A DNA stretch of 64,000 nucleotides, taken from contig JBMOOJ010000099.1 in NCBI GenBank assembly GCA_049323835.1, positions 13,663-77,662 on the forward strand. Reading direction: 5' to 3'. The stretch comes from SG-bin9 sp049323835. Lineage in GTDB: Bacteria; Pseudomonadota; Alphaproteobacteria; Rhizobiales; Xanthobacteraceae. The notes below the pieces were generated by a model. That model was not told the DNA's origin. It was given only the letters and a program-made list of their open reading frames with translations, and made no database searches. Position 1 is the stretch's first letter, and each line of letters begins with the position of its first letter. Both the position numbers and the translations under genes were made by a program. Below, one piece after another: positions 41,079-50,252 of the stretch.

Positions 41079-42254
41079 ATGGGCGCATTCAAGTCTCGTG
41101 CACTGCCTCTTGCCTTTGCCGTTCTGGTTGCAGCCGGCATCCCTGCCAAAGCTGAAGACGGCGTTTCCGCCGACAAGGTCGTGTTCGGTCAGGCCGCTCC
41201 GCTCGACGGCCCTGCCTCGGCGCTCGGCCTCGGCATGAAGCTCGGTCTCGAAGCTGCATTCGCCGAAGTGAACAAGGCCGGCGGCGTCAAGGGCCGGAAG
41301 CTCGAGCTGAAGAGCGTCGATGACGGCTATGAGCCGAACAAGTCAATCGAAGCGGTGAAGAAGCTGCTTTCCGACGACAAGGTGTTTGCGATCGCAGGTC
41401 CGGTCGGCACGCCGACGTCGGCCGCGACGCAGCCGATCGCCAATGCGGCAGGTGTGCCCTTTATCGGCGCATTCACGGGCGCCGAGTTCTTGCGCGAGCC
41501 CTACAAGCCGGGCGTGATGAACATTCGCTCGAGCTATTTCCAGGAAACCGAAGCGATGGTGGAGCGCCTGACCAAGGATCTCGGCGTCACCAAGATCGCG
41601 ATCATGTATCAGGATGACGGTTTCGGTCAGGCCGGTCTTGCCGGCGTGAAGCGCGCGCTCGAGAAGCGAAAGATGGAACTGGCCGGTGAAGGCACTTTCG
41701 AGCGCAATACGGTGGCCGTGAAGGCGGCGCTGCTTGCGATCAAGAAGGCCGATCCGGAAGCGGTCATCATGATCAGCCCCTACAAGCCGGCGGCTGAGTT
41801 CATCAAGCTCGCCAAGCAGATCAAGCTCAACGCGACCTTCGTGAACATCTCGTTCGTCGGCTCGGATGCGCTGGCGAAGGAACTGGGCGCCGATGGCGCG
41901 GGCGTGGTCATCACGCAGGTCGTGCCGTTCCCGAAGGATGCGAGCATTCCGGTGGTCGGCAAGTATCATGCGGCGCTCAAGGCGGTTTCCGCCGATGCGC
42001 AGCCGGGCTTCGTCTCGCTCGAAGGCTACATGGTCGGCCGCGCGATTGCCGCCGCGCTCGAGAAGATCGACGGCGAACCGACCCGTGCCAAGATGATCGA
42101 GGCCATCCAGAAGGCCGGCACCATCGATCTCGGTGGTGTGAAGCTCAGCTACAGCCCGACCTCGAACCGCGGTTCGGATCAGGTGTTCCTCACCGTCATC
42201 CAGGCTGACGGCTCGTTCAAGGCGGTCGACAAGCTTCAGAAGTCCGGTTCGTAA
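41079..42254 (+). CDS. Periplasmic binding protein, branched-chain amino acid type (orphan)
   Basis: 391 residues: signal peptide (1-25, ending AKA) and a Peripla_BP_6 (LivK-like) Venus-flytrap fold, with VFGQAAPLDGPASALGLGMK at the N-terminus and FIGAFTGAEFLREP in the binding cleft. GGAGGAATCTTC precedes the ATG. ABC permease and ATPase genes are absent; the next gene, 76 bp on, is a chemoreceptor. The ligand could be an amino acid, amide or aromatic acid. A role in chemosensing instead of, or besides, uptake is inferred from position. Confidence 0.92.
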   Translation: MGAFKSRALPLAFAVLVAAGIPAKAEDGVSADKVVFGQAAPLDGPASALGLGMKLGLEAAFAEVNKAGGVKGRKLELKSVDDGYEPNKSIEAVKKLLSDDKVFAIAGPVGTPTSAATQPIANAAGVPFIGAFTGAEFLREPYKPGVMNIRSSYFQETEAMVERLTKDLGVTKIAIMYQDDGFGQAGLAGVKRALEKRKMELAGEGTFERNTVAVKAALLAIKKADPEAVIMISPYKPAAEFIKLAKQIKLNATFVNISFVGSDALAKELGADGAGVVITQVVPFPKDASIPVVGKYHAALKAVSADAQPGFVSLEGYMVGRAIAAALEKIDGEPTRAKMIEAIQKAGTIDLGGVKLSYSPTSNRGSDQVFLTVIQADGSFKAVDKLQKSGS

Positions 42255-42330
42255 CGCGGATCCCGTGCGCGGCGTTCCCGGGACGGAGCGCCGCGCATGA
42301 CTATCGTTTGACTGCGAGGGGGAAATTGCA

Positions 42331-44448
42331 ATGAAGGCCGCAACGATGTCGTGGGCCCGTCTGGGGTTACGAGGCCGCCTGTTTCTTGCGTTCGGAGTGG
42401 TTGCCGGTCTGACCGTACTGGCGAGCGTCAGCGCCATCTACTCCTACGGTCGCATTGGGCATGCGCTTTTCGTGGTAACCGAAAAGAGCCTCCCCGACAT
42501 TGCCCGCACCGCGAAGGTGGTGAAGGCGGAAGGCGATGTCGCGTCCGCAGCGCCGAGCCTGCTTGCCGCAACCGACGCTGCAGGCCGCGAGGAAGCATCG
42601 AAGGCACTCGTCTCCGCCCGCGAGGCGCTGACCCGGGCGATCGATGCGCTCGGTGCGGAAGACGCCAGGAAATTCGGCGAAACCAACAGCCGCATGCTGG
42701 AAAACCTCGATCGTCTCGCGAAGGCGGTGACCGAACGCCAGACGATCGCGGCCAATCGTATCAAGCTCGTCGCCGAGCTGCGCGGCGCTCACCAGAAGCT
42801 TGCCGAAAAGCTCGCGCCGATGGCCGACGACGCCGGCTTCACCCTGACCATCGAAATGCAGGGCGTGAAGCTCGAAGATATGGCGGTCGTGCAGAAGACC
42901 CTGTCGGCGCTGGCCGACAAGGACCTGCCGAAACTTCAGGCGATTCTTGATCTGCGTGCCGAAGCGAACCTGATGCTCGGCATTCTCGTCGAAGCGGCCG
43001 ACCTGCCGACGCTCGACCTGCTGCCGCCGGTGCGCGACCGCTTCAACGCCACCTCGGGCCGGATCGACAAGGCATTGAAGATTCTCAAGGACGATGCCGT
43101 CACAAAGCTGTTCGAAACTTTCCTTGCATTCGGCAAGCGTGAGAACAACGTTTTCGACCTCCGCAAGAAGGAGCTCGAAGGCAGCATCGCCGCCATGAAG
43201 ATCGTCATGGACAACCGTTCGCTTGCGAAAGCGTTCGGCGAGCAGGTGGCCGACCTCGAGAAGCGGAGCGAGGCAGCGGCGGGCGTTGCCGTCAGCGATT
43301 CGCAGGCTGCGATCACTCAAGGCCGCTTGATTCTGATCGCCATCGCGGTCACGAGCCTTGTGGTGGCATTCCTGATCGGCTGGTTCTATGTCGGCCGCGG
43401 CGTGGTGCGCCGTCTCTCCGGCTTGCAGGGCAGCATGAAGGCGATCGCATCCGGCAATCTCGACACCGAGGTTGCGACCGGCGGCTCCGACGAGATTGCG
43501 GAGATGGCGGGCGCAGTCCGCTTCTTCAAGGAGAACATGGCGGAGGCCAGCCGCTTGCGCGCCGAGCGGGCGGAAGCGGAGAAGCGCGTCGTCGCCGAGC
43601 GCAAGGCCGAGATGCACAAGCTCGCCGATCAATTCGAATCCGCGGTCGGCAACATCGTGCAGACGATGTCGTCGGCATCGTCGGAACTGGAAGTGTCGGC
43701 GCGCACACTGACATCGACCGCCGAGATGACGGAGCAGCTCTCCGGTGTAGTCGAATCTGCGTCGGAAGAAGCTTCGGCCAACGTCCGATCGGTGGCGGCC
43801 GCGACCGAGGAGATGAGCGCATCGATCGCCGAGATCAGCCGGCAGGTGCAGGAATCGACCCGGATCGCCAGCGAGGCTGTGGAGCAGGCGCAAAATACCG
43901 ATGCGCGCATTGGCGAGCTGTCGAAGGCTGCGATCCGCATCGGCGACGTGGTCAGCCTGATCACGACCATTGCCGAGCAGACCAACCTGCTGGCGCTCAA
44001 CGCCACCATCGAGGCGGCGCGCGCGGGCGAATCCGGCCGCGGCTTCGCCGTGGTCGCGCAGGAAGTGAAGGCGCTGGCCTCGCAGACCGCGAAGGCGACC
44101 AGTGAAATCAGCGCCCAGATCACCGGCATGCAGACCGCGACGCAGGAATCGGTTTCGGCGATCAAGGAGATCAGCAACACCATCGGCAAGATCTCCGATA
44201 TCGCCTCCACCATTGCCGGCGCGATCGATCAGCAGGGGTCTGCGGCTCAAGAGATCGCCTCGAACATCCAGCAGACCGCGCACGGCACGAGCCAGGTCGC
44301 GTCCAATATCGTCGAAGTGAACAAGGGTGCGCGCGAGACCGGCACGGCCTCGGCGCAGGTGCTCACCTCGGCGCAGATGCTTTCGCAGGAGAGCGATCAC
44401 CTGAAGGAAGAGATGTCGCGCTTCGTCGCCACCGTGCGGGCGATGTAG
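42331..44448 (+). CDS. Methyl-accepting chemotaxis protein
   Basis: 705 residues: membrane helix 1 (about 15-37), a helical periplasmic sensor of about 290 residues, helix 2 (about 332-354), HAMP (about 355-410) and a cytoplasmic signalling domain whose hairpin tip IAEQTNLLALNATIEAARAG contacts CheA/CheW (about 546-565). No C-terminal CheR-binding pentapeptide is present. GAGGGGGAAA lies before the ATG. The large helical sensor (four-helix or helical-bimodular size) suits contact with a binding protein or a small acid; the adjacent binding protein is a candidate partner. Confidence 0.95.
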   Translation: MKAATMSWARLGLRGRLFLAFGVVAGLTVLASVSAIYSYGRIGHALFVVTEKSLPDIARTAKVVKAEGDVASAAPSLLAATDAAGREEASKALVSAREALTRAIDALGAEDARKFGETNSRMLENLDRLAKAVTERQTIAANRIKLVAELRGAHQKLAEKLAPMADDAGFTLTIEMQGVKLEDMAVVQKTLSALADKDLPKLQAILDLRAEANLMLGILVEAADLPTLDLLPPVRDRFNATSGRIDKALKILKDDAVTKLFETFLAFGKRENNVFDLRKKELEGSIAAMKIVMDNRSLAKAFGEQVADLEKRSEAAAGVAVSDSQAAITQGRLILIAIAVTSLVVAFLIGWFYVGRGVVRRLSGLQGSMKAIASGNLDTEVATGGSDEIAEMAGAVRFFKENMAEASRLRAERAEAEKRVVAERKAEMHKLADQFESAVGNIVQTMSSASSELEVSARTLTSTAEMTEQLSGVVESASEEASANVRSVAAATEEMSASIAEISRQVQESTRIASEAVEQAQNTDARIGELSKAAIRIGDVVSLITTIAEQTNLLALNATIEAARAGESGRGFAVVAQEVKALASQTAKATSEISAQITGMQTATQESVSAIKEISNTIGKISDIASTIAGAIDQQGSAAQEIASNIQQTAHGTSQVASNIVEVNKGARETGTASAQVLTSAQMLSQESDHLKEEMSRFVATVRAM

Positions 44449-44471
44449 ATCGCCACACGCGCGTCAAGGTA

Positions 44472-45434
44472 TTACAACGGCCGCCGGGAAGGCGGCCGTT
44501 TTGTTTCGCGGCGCGGCTTACGGCCCGGCCTCGATGCAAAACCCGACGAGCGGCGCAGAAGTGTCAGCAGTTTCACTGTCGCCGGGCTGAGATAACCGCC
44601 CTTGCGGACGATCGCATAAACCGGATTCGCGGCATTCAGATCGGTGACCGTTATGGTGGCGAGCGAACCCTGCCGCAGTTCGTCATCGACGGCGCTCACC
44701 GGGAGCAAGGCCAGGCCGAGCCCTGCCTCGATCAGCCGCTTCTTGGCCGTCAGGCTGTCGAGCGGGGTCCATCGGATGGCGCCGATGCCGCGTGCCTGAA
44801 ACTGGGCAAAGATGTTGTCGGCGAACGTCTCGCGCTGCTCGAAAGCGTTCGGGAAAGCGAACCACGCTTCGTCGCGCAATTGGACAAGGGAGGCTATCCT
44901 GCGCCCGGCAAACCGATGGCCTGGCGGACAGGCGATCACCATCGCTTCCGACGCGATATGCTCGCAGATCAGATCCGGGGACGGATCGAGCAGATAGCGC
45001 AGGCCGAGCGTGACCTCGCCGCGCCGGACCAGATCGCTGACCTCGGCGCTGCTGGCGGTGCGGATCGCAAGATCGATCGCCGGGTGTCCGGCGGTGAACC
45101 GCTTCAGGATCGGCGTGAGATTGGTGCCGGCCAGTGTCCCGACGGCTGCAATCGCCATGCGTCCGGCGGTTCCGGTGCGCAAGGCATCGATCGCGCTCGA
45201 TGCATCGCGAAGCGCCGCCAGCACGCGCTCCGCATGCGGCAGCAAGGTGCGGCCAGCCTCGCTCAGTGTCACGCCGCCGCCGACGCGCTCGAACACCGGC
45301 ACGCCGAGTTGCTCCTCCAGCAGCGCGATGCGGCGGCTGATCGCCGGCTGTGAGCGGCCCAGCATATCGGCGGCGGCGGAGAAGCTGCTGGCCTGATGGA
45401 TGGTGACGAAGGTGAGAAGGGATTCGCTGTCCAT
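44472..45434 (-). CDS. LysR-family transcriptional regulator
   Basis: 320 residues. The N-terminal winged helix (about 1-60) has FVTIHQASSFSAAADMLGRS and QPAISRRIALLEEQLGVPVF; the effector domain follows. It is divergent from the P450 gene, the usual layout for a LysR regulator and its target, and an inverted repeat (45465-45479) sits between them. The last 20 or so residues (SRPGRKPRRETKRPPSRRPL) are basic, atypical, and encoded by the transcription terminator shared with the chemoreceptor gene. Confidence 0.94.
   Translation of the reverse strand: MDSESLLTFVTIHQASSFSAAADMLGRSQPAISRRIALLEEQLGVPVFERVGGGVTLSEAGRTLLPHAERVLAALRDASSAIDALRTGTAGRMAIAAVGTLAGTNLTPILKRFTAGHPAIDLAIRTASSAEVSDLVRRGEVTLGLRYLLDPSPDLICEHIASEAMVIACPPGHRFAGRRIASLVQLRDEAWFAFPNAFEQRETFADNIFAQFQARGIGAIRWTPLDSLTAKKRLIEAGLGLALLPVSAVDDELRQGSLATITVTDLNAANPVYAIVRKGGYLSPATVKLLTLLRRSSGFASRPGRKPRRETKRPPSRRPL
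44476..44506 (+). terminator. Terminator of the chemoreceptor gene
   Basis: AACGGCCGCC-gggaa-GGCGGCCGTT followed by TTGTTT, 27 nt after the chemoreceptor stop. It overlaps the last codons of the convergent LysR gene, so the same bases are both terminator and coding. Confidence 0.85.
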
Positions 45435-45464
45435 CGGCGTCCGGCCATATGCAAAAAGCTGATG

Positions 45465-45479
45465 AATATCAGAAATATT
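45465..45479. promoter_or_regulatory. LysR-type operator candidate
   Basis: AATAT-CAGAA-ATATT, an A+T-rich inverted repeat with LysR-like size in a G+C-rich region, between the LysR gene (30 bp away) and the P450 gene (57 bp away). Confidence 0.5.
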
Positions 45480-45536
45480 ATGATTTGGACAAATGGCTTG
45501 GCAAGGGCGACGATCACCTGAGTTGAGGAGAGATTG

Positions 45537-46745
45537 ATGCCCGCCAGCATTTCCGAGGCTGAGCCGCAGCATGTCCGCGCCGCGCCGCCGCATCCCGATC
45601 CGTATCCCTGGTACGGCCGCCTGGCCCGCGAGCGCGGCTTCTTCCGCGACGAAACGAACGGCTGGTGGGTGGCGGCAAGCGCGGCTGCCGTGCGCGAGGT
45701 GCTGACCAGCGATGTCTGCCTGACCCGTCCACTGCACGCGCTTGTTCCGGCGGGTTTGCGCGACGGTGCTGCGGCGCAAATTTTTGGACGGCTGGTGCGG
45801 CTGCGCGACGACGAGGTCCGTGGCCCGCTGAAAGAAGCCGTCACCGCGGCGGTGCGCAGTGTCGATCTGCGGCTTCTCGCAAATCGGACGCGGACGCGCG
45901 CAAACGAACTCGATAGCGAGATCGGCTTGCCGTTCGACCCGGCCAAGACCACGCAGTTCATGTTCGCGCTGCCGGTGCAGGTGGTTGCGCTGCTGCTCGG
46001 TGTTCCGCGCGAAAGGCTCACCGATGTCATGGGCTGGCTTGGTGCCTACGGCGCAGCCGCCGCGGCGACGGGCACCAGCATTCCCGTGCCGACGCCGGAC
46101 ATCATCGCGCGAGGGCATCAGGGTGCACAGGCGCTGTTCGATCTCGTGCGCGTGCTGAAAGGTGATGTAACGGCGCGGGGCCCGCTGCTGGATGCGCTGG
46201 TCATCGAAGCGAAGCGTGCGGGCTGTGATGACGAGAATGATGTCGTCGCCAATGCCGTCGGCCTGATGATCCAGGGCTATGCCGCGATGGCGTCGTTGAC
46301 CGGCCTGACGCTGCTCGCGCTCGCGCGCCGGCCGGAGCTGCACAAGCAGGCGGCGGCCGATCGCACGTTGCTGCGGCCGTTGATCCAGGAGGTGTGCCGG
46401 TTCGATCCGACCACCAACAGCACCTTCCGCTTCATGGCGCGTGACGCCGGGATCGCCGGGCACAGGCTGCGTGCGGGTGAGATGATCATCGTGCTGCTTG
46501 CGGCCGCCAACCGCGATCCGGCGCTCAACCCCGATCCCGACCGTTTCGATATCGCGCGAGCGGACCGCAAGTATCTCGAATTCGGGACGGGTCCGCACGC
46601 ATGCCCCGCCGACAAGTTCGCACCGCTGATTGTCGAGATCGCGGTCGATCATCTGCTCGCCCGCGGCGTTCCGCTGGAAAGGCTGGAGGCGTCGCTGTCG
46701 TACGCGCCCTCAGGCCACATCCGCACGCCGCTGTTCAATCGTTGA
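45537..46745 (+). CDS. Cytochrome P450 with atypical I-helix
   Basis: 402 residues. The haem ligand is Cys about 356 in EFGTGPHACPADKFAP; the K-helix ExxR motif is in IQEVCRFDP. The I-helix, normally (A/G)Gx(D/E)T, reads MIQGYAAMASLTG, without the acid-alcohol pair used for oxygen activation. Such P450s may use peroxide or handle unusual substrates. GAGGAGA lies before the ATG. It is the first gene of a unit with an isocitrate-lyase-like enzyme, whose start overlaps or nearly touches the P450 stop, and is probably activated by the divergent LysR. Confidence 0.9.
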   Translation: MPASISEAEPQHVRAAPPHPDPYPWYGRLARERGFFRDETNGWWVAASAAAVREVLTSDVCLTRPLHALVPAGLRDGAAAQIFGRLVRLRDDEVRGPLKEAVTAAVRSVDLRLLANRTRTRANELDSEIGLPFDPAKTTQFMFALPVQVVALLLGVPRERLTDVMGWLGAYGAAAAATGTSIPVPTPDIIARGHQGAQALFDLVRVLKGDVTARGPLLDALVIEAKRAGCDDENDVVANAVGLMIQGYAAMASLTGLTLLALARRPELHKQAAADRTLLRPLIQEVCRFDPTTNSTFRFMARDAGIAGHRLRAGEMIIVLLAAANRDPALNPDPDRFDIARADRKYLEFGTGPHACPADKFAPLIVEIAVDHLLARGVPLERLEASLSYAPSGHIRTPLFNR

Positions 46746-46756
46746 TGGAGATGATG

Positions 46757-47599
46757 ATGAGCAAAGATCGCGTGTTCAAGGCGCTGCACACGGCCAAAAC
46801 AGGCTTTGTCATGCCGAATGCCTGGGATGCCGGAAGCGCGCTGGTGCTCGCGGCTTCGGGCTTTCCGGCGATCGCGACGACGAGTGCCGGCATTGCATTC
46901 GCGCTCGGCAAGCAGGACTACGGCGTCACCGCAGCGGCGCTTGCCGTTCCGCGCGAGGAAATGTTCGAGCACATTCGCAAGATTGTGAATGCGGTCACGT
47001 TGCCGGTGAACGCTGATTTGGAAGCAGGCTACGGTGACAGCCCCGAGGATGTGGCGGAAACGATCGCGCTGGCGATCGAGGCCGGCGTCGCCGGCAGCAA
47101 CATCGAGGACAAGATTCCCGCTCAGCCCGGGCTCTACGACGAGAAGCTGGCGGTCGAACGCATCGCGGCAGCCCGCGCCGTCATCGACGGCATGGGCAGC
47201 GATTTTGTTCTGACCGCGCGAACCGATCCGTTTCTGGTGTCCGGCAAAACGGGTCTTGCCGAAGCCGTTCGCCGCGCGAACCTCTACCGCGAGGCCGGTG
47301 CCGATTGCCTCTACGCGCCGGGCGCATCCGATCTCGTCACGGTCGAGACACTGGTGCGCGAAATCAACGGGCCGATCAATGTGGTGATGGGCCTCGGGAC
47401 GGCCGAGGGAAATGCGCGCGAACTCATTGCTGCCGGCGTCCAGCGCATCAGCCTCGGCGGCAGCATCGCGCGTTCGGCGCTCGGCTTCGTGCGGCGGTGC
47501 GCCGATGAGCTGCGCGATCATGGCACGCTTGGATTTGCCGGGCAGCAAATCTCGCAGGCGGACCTGAATGCACTGTTCGCAAAGTCGCGCGTCGCCTGA
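46757..47599 (+). CDS. Isocitrate lyase / PEP mutase superfamily enzyme
   Basis: 280 residues with the ICL/PEPM barrel: GFVMPNAWDAGSALVLAASG near the start, the metal-binding NADLEAGYGDSPEDV, and LTARTDPFL. Family members cleave or form C-C or P-C bonds in small 2-oxo or 2-hydroxy acids (2-methylisocitrate, carboxyphosphonoenolpyruvate, oxaloacetate). The catalytic Cys loop KKCGH of true lyases is not evident, so the reaction cannot be named. GGAG sits 6 nt before ATG 46757; ATG 46745 overlaps the P450 stop, so the two genes are translationally coupled. Confidence 0.9.
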   Translation: MSKDRVFKALHTAKTGFVMPNAWDAGSALVLAASGFPAIATTSAGIAFALGKQDYGVTAAALAVPREEMFEHIRKIVNAVTLPVNADLEAGYGDSPEDVAETIALAIEAGVAGSNIEDKIPAQPGLYDEKLAVERIAAARAVIDGMGSDFVLTARTDPFLVSGKTGLAEAVRRANLYREAGADCLYAPGASDLVTVETLVREINGPINVVMGLGTAEGNARELIAAGVQRISLGGSIARSALGFVRRCADELRDHGTLGFAGQQISQADLNALFAKSRVA

Positions 47600-47738
47600 C
47601 GGGCAAAATGATTGCAATCATTTGCGGCAATTGGCCGGGTGCCCTGCGCTTGCACCTGCGGCGCGCCTGTGCCGAAATACCCTTGGCTTCAAGGCGCGCA
47701 AAAAGAGCGCCGGCAAATCAGCCAAGGGAGAAACAACC

Positions 47739-48698
47739 ATGCGTTTCGCGATTGCGTTCGTTCTGTCACTTGCCGGGCTGCTGCCGGCCGCCGCGCAGGA
47801 ATGGCCGGCGCGCAACGTCACTGTCGTCGTGCCGTTCCCGGCCGGCGGCGCGTCGGACATGACAGCGCGGCTCGTCACCAACAAGCTCGCGGATCGCGTG
47901 AAGCAATCGGTCGTGATCGACAATCGCGCCGGAGCGAACGGATCGGTTGGCGCGACGTCGATGAAGCAGGCGGCACCCGATGGCTACACGCTCCTGATCG
48001 GATCGATCGGCGTGTTCGCGATCAATCCGGCGCTGTTCAAGGATCTGAAGTACGACCCGATGGCGGACTTCGATCTGCTCAGCGTGCTGGTGCGAACGCC
48101 GAACGTGCTGGTCGCCAACCCGCAATTCCCCGCCAGCAACGTCAAGGAACTGATCGAGCATCTGAAGAAGAATCCGGAGAAAGTGACGTTCGCGTCGTCC
48201 GGCATCGGCTCGTCCGATCATCTGACCGCGGCGCTGTTCTGGCAGAAGACCGGCACCACCGGCATTCATGTGCCGTACCGTGGCGGTGGCCCGGCGATCA
48301 ACGATCTGATCGCAGGCCACGCCAACGTCTCGTTCCAGAATCTCGGCGCGGTGGCGCAGCAGATCAAGGCGGGGCAACTGAAAGCACTCGGCGTCACCAG
48401 CAACAAGCGTACCGCGACGTTGCCGGACGTGCCGACCATGGCCGAGGCCGGGGTGCCGGAGCTTGAGGTTTACTCCTGGCAGGCGGCCGCTGCACCGAAG
48501 GGGCTTCCGGCCGCGGTCCGCACCAAGCTCGAAGCCGAACTCGCGGCGTCGGCAACCGATCCGGAAACCAAAGCGAAGTTCGAGGCGGTCGGATTCGATG
48601 TCGTCGCCAACAACGGCGAGCAGTTCAAGGCGTTCCTCACCGCCGAGATCGCGCGCTGGAAGGCGGTCATCGAAACCGGCAAGATCAGCCCGCAGTAG
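47739..48698 (+). CDS. TctC/BUG-family periplasmic binding protein (second)
   Basis: 319 residues: signal peptide (1-19, ending AAA) and the BUG fold with WPARNVTVVVPFPAGGASDM and VPYRGGGPAINDLIAG. AAGGGAGAAAC precedes the ATG. It is 139 bp downstream of the lyase-like gene in the same direction and followed by a strong terminator, so it probably closes the P450-lyase unit and brings in that pathway's carboxylate substrate. No TctA/TctB transporter genes are present. Confidence 0.93.
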   Translation: MRFAIAFVLSLAGLLPAAAQEWPARNVTVVVPFPAGGASDMTARLVTNKLADRVKQSVVIDNRAGANGSVGATSMKQAAPDGYTLLIGSIGVFAINPALFKDLKYDPMADFDLLSVLVRTPNVLVANPQFPASNVKELIEHLKKNPEKVTFASSGIGSSDHLTAALFWQKTGTTGIHVPYRGGGPAINDLIAGHANVSFQNLGAVAQQIKAGQLKALGVTSNKRTATLPDVPTMAEAGVPELEVYSWQAAAAPKGLPAAVRTKLEAELAASATDPETKAKFEAVGFDVVANNGEQFKAFLTAEIARWKAVIETGKISPQ

Positions 48699-48727
48699 TC
48701 GCGGCTCCGCGACGGTATAACGTTGCA

Positions 48728-48765
48728 CGTCAGACGCGGACCGGCCCGCGTCTGACGATTATTTT
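48728..48765 (+). terminator. Terminator of the P450-lyase-tctC unit
   Basis: CGTCAGACGCGG and CCGCGTCTGACG form a 12-bp stem followed by ATTATTTT. Confidence 0.85.
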
Positions 48766-48801
48766 GTGACGGATGTGTTCCATCGTCACTGAAAAAGCTA
48801 T

Positions 48802-48818
48802 GTTCGCCAGTAGCGAAC
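48802..48818. promoter_or_regulatory. Operator candidate upstream of the second P450
   Basis: GTTCGC-CAGTA-GCGAAC, a perfect 6+6 inverted repeat 29 bp before the P450 start. The size fits a TetR-type site, but no regulator gene is adjacent. Confidence 0.5.
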
Positions 48819-48847
48819 GCGCGATATCGCGAACTGGAGACCGCCCG

Positions 48848-50245
48848 ATGAGCACGGCCGAGGCCCTGGACTATCCGCTGAAGCGTGCGCCGCTGGTGCC
48901 GCCGCGTCCGCCCGTCGCGCCCGACGACATGACCGCCGTCGAGCGGATGAAGGCGATCCGCACGAACGCGATCACGAGCTGGGGCGAGCGTGCGTATCGC
49001 GAGGATGTCATCGCCGGCAAGTTTCTCGGCCGGAACAGCTATATCCTGAATACACCGGATGCGATCCGCTACGTGCTGGTCGAGAATTACGAGAACTACT
49101 TCCGCACGCCGGTCGGCTTGCGGGTGCTGCGGCCGATGCTCGGCGACGGTCTTCTGATCGCGCGCGGCAAATCCTGGAAGCATCAGCGCCGCACGCTTGC
49201 GCCGGCCTTCACGCCGCGCGCGGTGACGACGCTCGTGCCGCACATGCTGTCGGCGACGGATGAAGCGATCGACGAACTGAAGCGCAAGACCGGCCAGCCG
49301 CTCGATCTGCGCGAGGCGATGCAGCGCATGACGCTGGAGATCGCCGGCCGCACCATGTTCTCGCTGGAGATGGGGCGGGATGGCGCGACGCTGCGCGATT
49401 TCGTGATCGAGTATTCGGAGCGTTATGCCCCGCCGCGCATGCTCGATATTCTGCTGCCGCTGGCGATCCCGAGCCCTGCCGATATCGGCCGCGCCCTGTT
49501 CCGCCGCCGCTGGACGCGCTTCGTCGGCAAACTGATCCGCGAGCGCCGCTCGATGACTGCGCAGCTTTCCGGGCAACAGGGCGCACCGCGCGATCTGTTC
49601 GACCTGATGGTGGCCGCGCGCGATCCGGAAACCGGCGAAGCATTCTCCGACGAACTGCTCGGCGATGAGGTTGCGACCATGATCCTCGCCGGTCACGAGA
49701 CGACGGCGACGGCGCTGTTCTGGTCATTGTATCTGCTGTCGCTTGATCAGGGCGCGCAGCAGGAGCTGGCCGACAGCGTTGCCTCGATCGAGATCGATGC
49801 GTCGACCGACATCTCGAAACTCGCGTTCACCCGCGCCGTGGTCGACGAGGCGATGCGGCTCTATCCGCCGGCGTTTCTGGTTGCCCGCGCGGCGACCGGA
49901 CCCGATACCGTGGCCGGGCTGCCGGTACAGGAAAAGGACGTGATCCTGATTTCGCCCTGGCTGCTGCAGCGGCACGAGAAGCTGTGGCAAGACCCGCATG
50001 CTTTCATTCCGCAGCGCTTCATGCCGGGCGCGCCGCAGCCGGATCGCTTCGCCTACATGCCGTTCGGCGCCGGGCCGCGCATCTGCATCGGCGCGCATTT
50101 CGCGCTGGTGGAGGCGACGCTGGCGCTGGCCAAGATCATCCAGGCCTTCAAGGTCGAGATCACCAGCGCGCGGCCGGTGATGCCCGTGGGCATCGTCACC
50201 ACGCAGCCGGATCATTCGCCGGTGTTCCGCATCACGCGGCGCTGA
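48848..50245 (+). CDS. Cytochrome P450 (classical)
   Basis: 465 residues with all usual motifs: I-helix MILAGHETTATALFW, K-helix ExxR in VDEAMRLYPP, and the haem loop PFGAGPRICIGAHFA with Cys about 413. Length and the long N-terminal part resemble the CYP102-haem-domain/CYP4-like bacterial group that hydroxylates fatty acids or terpenoids; the substrate is not known. No ferredoxin or reductase gene is near, so electrons must come from elsewhere. Tail-to-tail with the exporter gene 7 bp on. Confidence 0.94.
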   Translation: MSTAEALDYPLKRAPLVPPRPPVAPDDMTAVERMKAIRTNAITSWGERAYREDVIAGKFLGRNSYILNTPDAIRYVLVENYENYFRTPVGLRVLRPMLGDGLLIARGKSWKHQRRTLAPAFTPRAVTTLVPHMLSATDEAIDELKRKTGQPLDLREAMQRMTLEIAGRTMFSLEMGRDGATLRDFVIEYSERYAPPRMLDILLPLAIPSPADIGRALFRRRWTRFVGKLIRERRSMTAQLSGQQGAPRDLFDLMVAARDPETGEAFSDELLGDEVATMILAGHETTATALFWSLYLLSLDQGAQQELADSVASIEIDASTDISKLAFTRAVVDEAMRLYPPAFLVARAATGPDTVAGLPVQEKDVILISPWLLQRHEKLWQDPHAFIPQRFMPGAPQPDRFAYMPFGAGPRICIGAHFALVEATLALAKIIQAFKVEITSARPVMPVGIVTTQPDHSPVFRITRR

Positions 50246-50252
50246 TCGTCTG

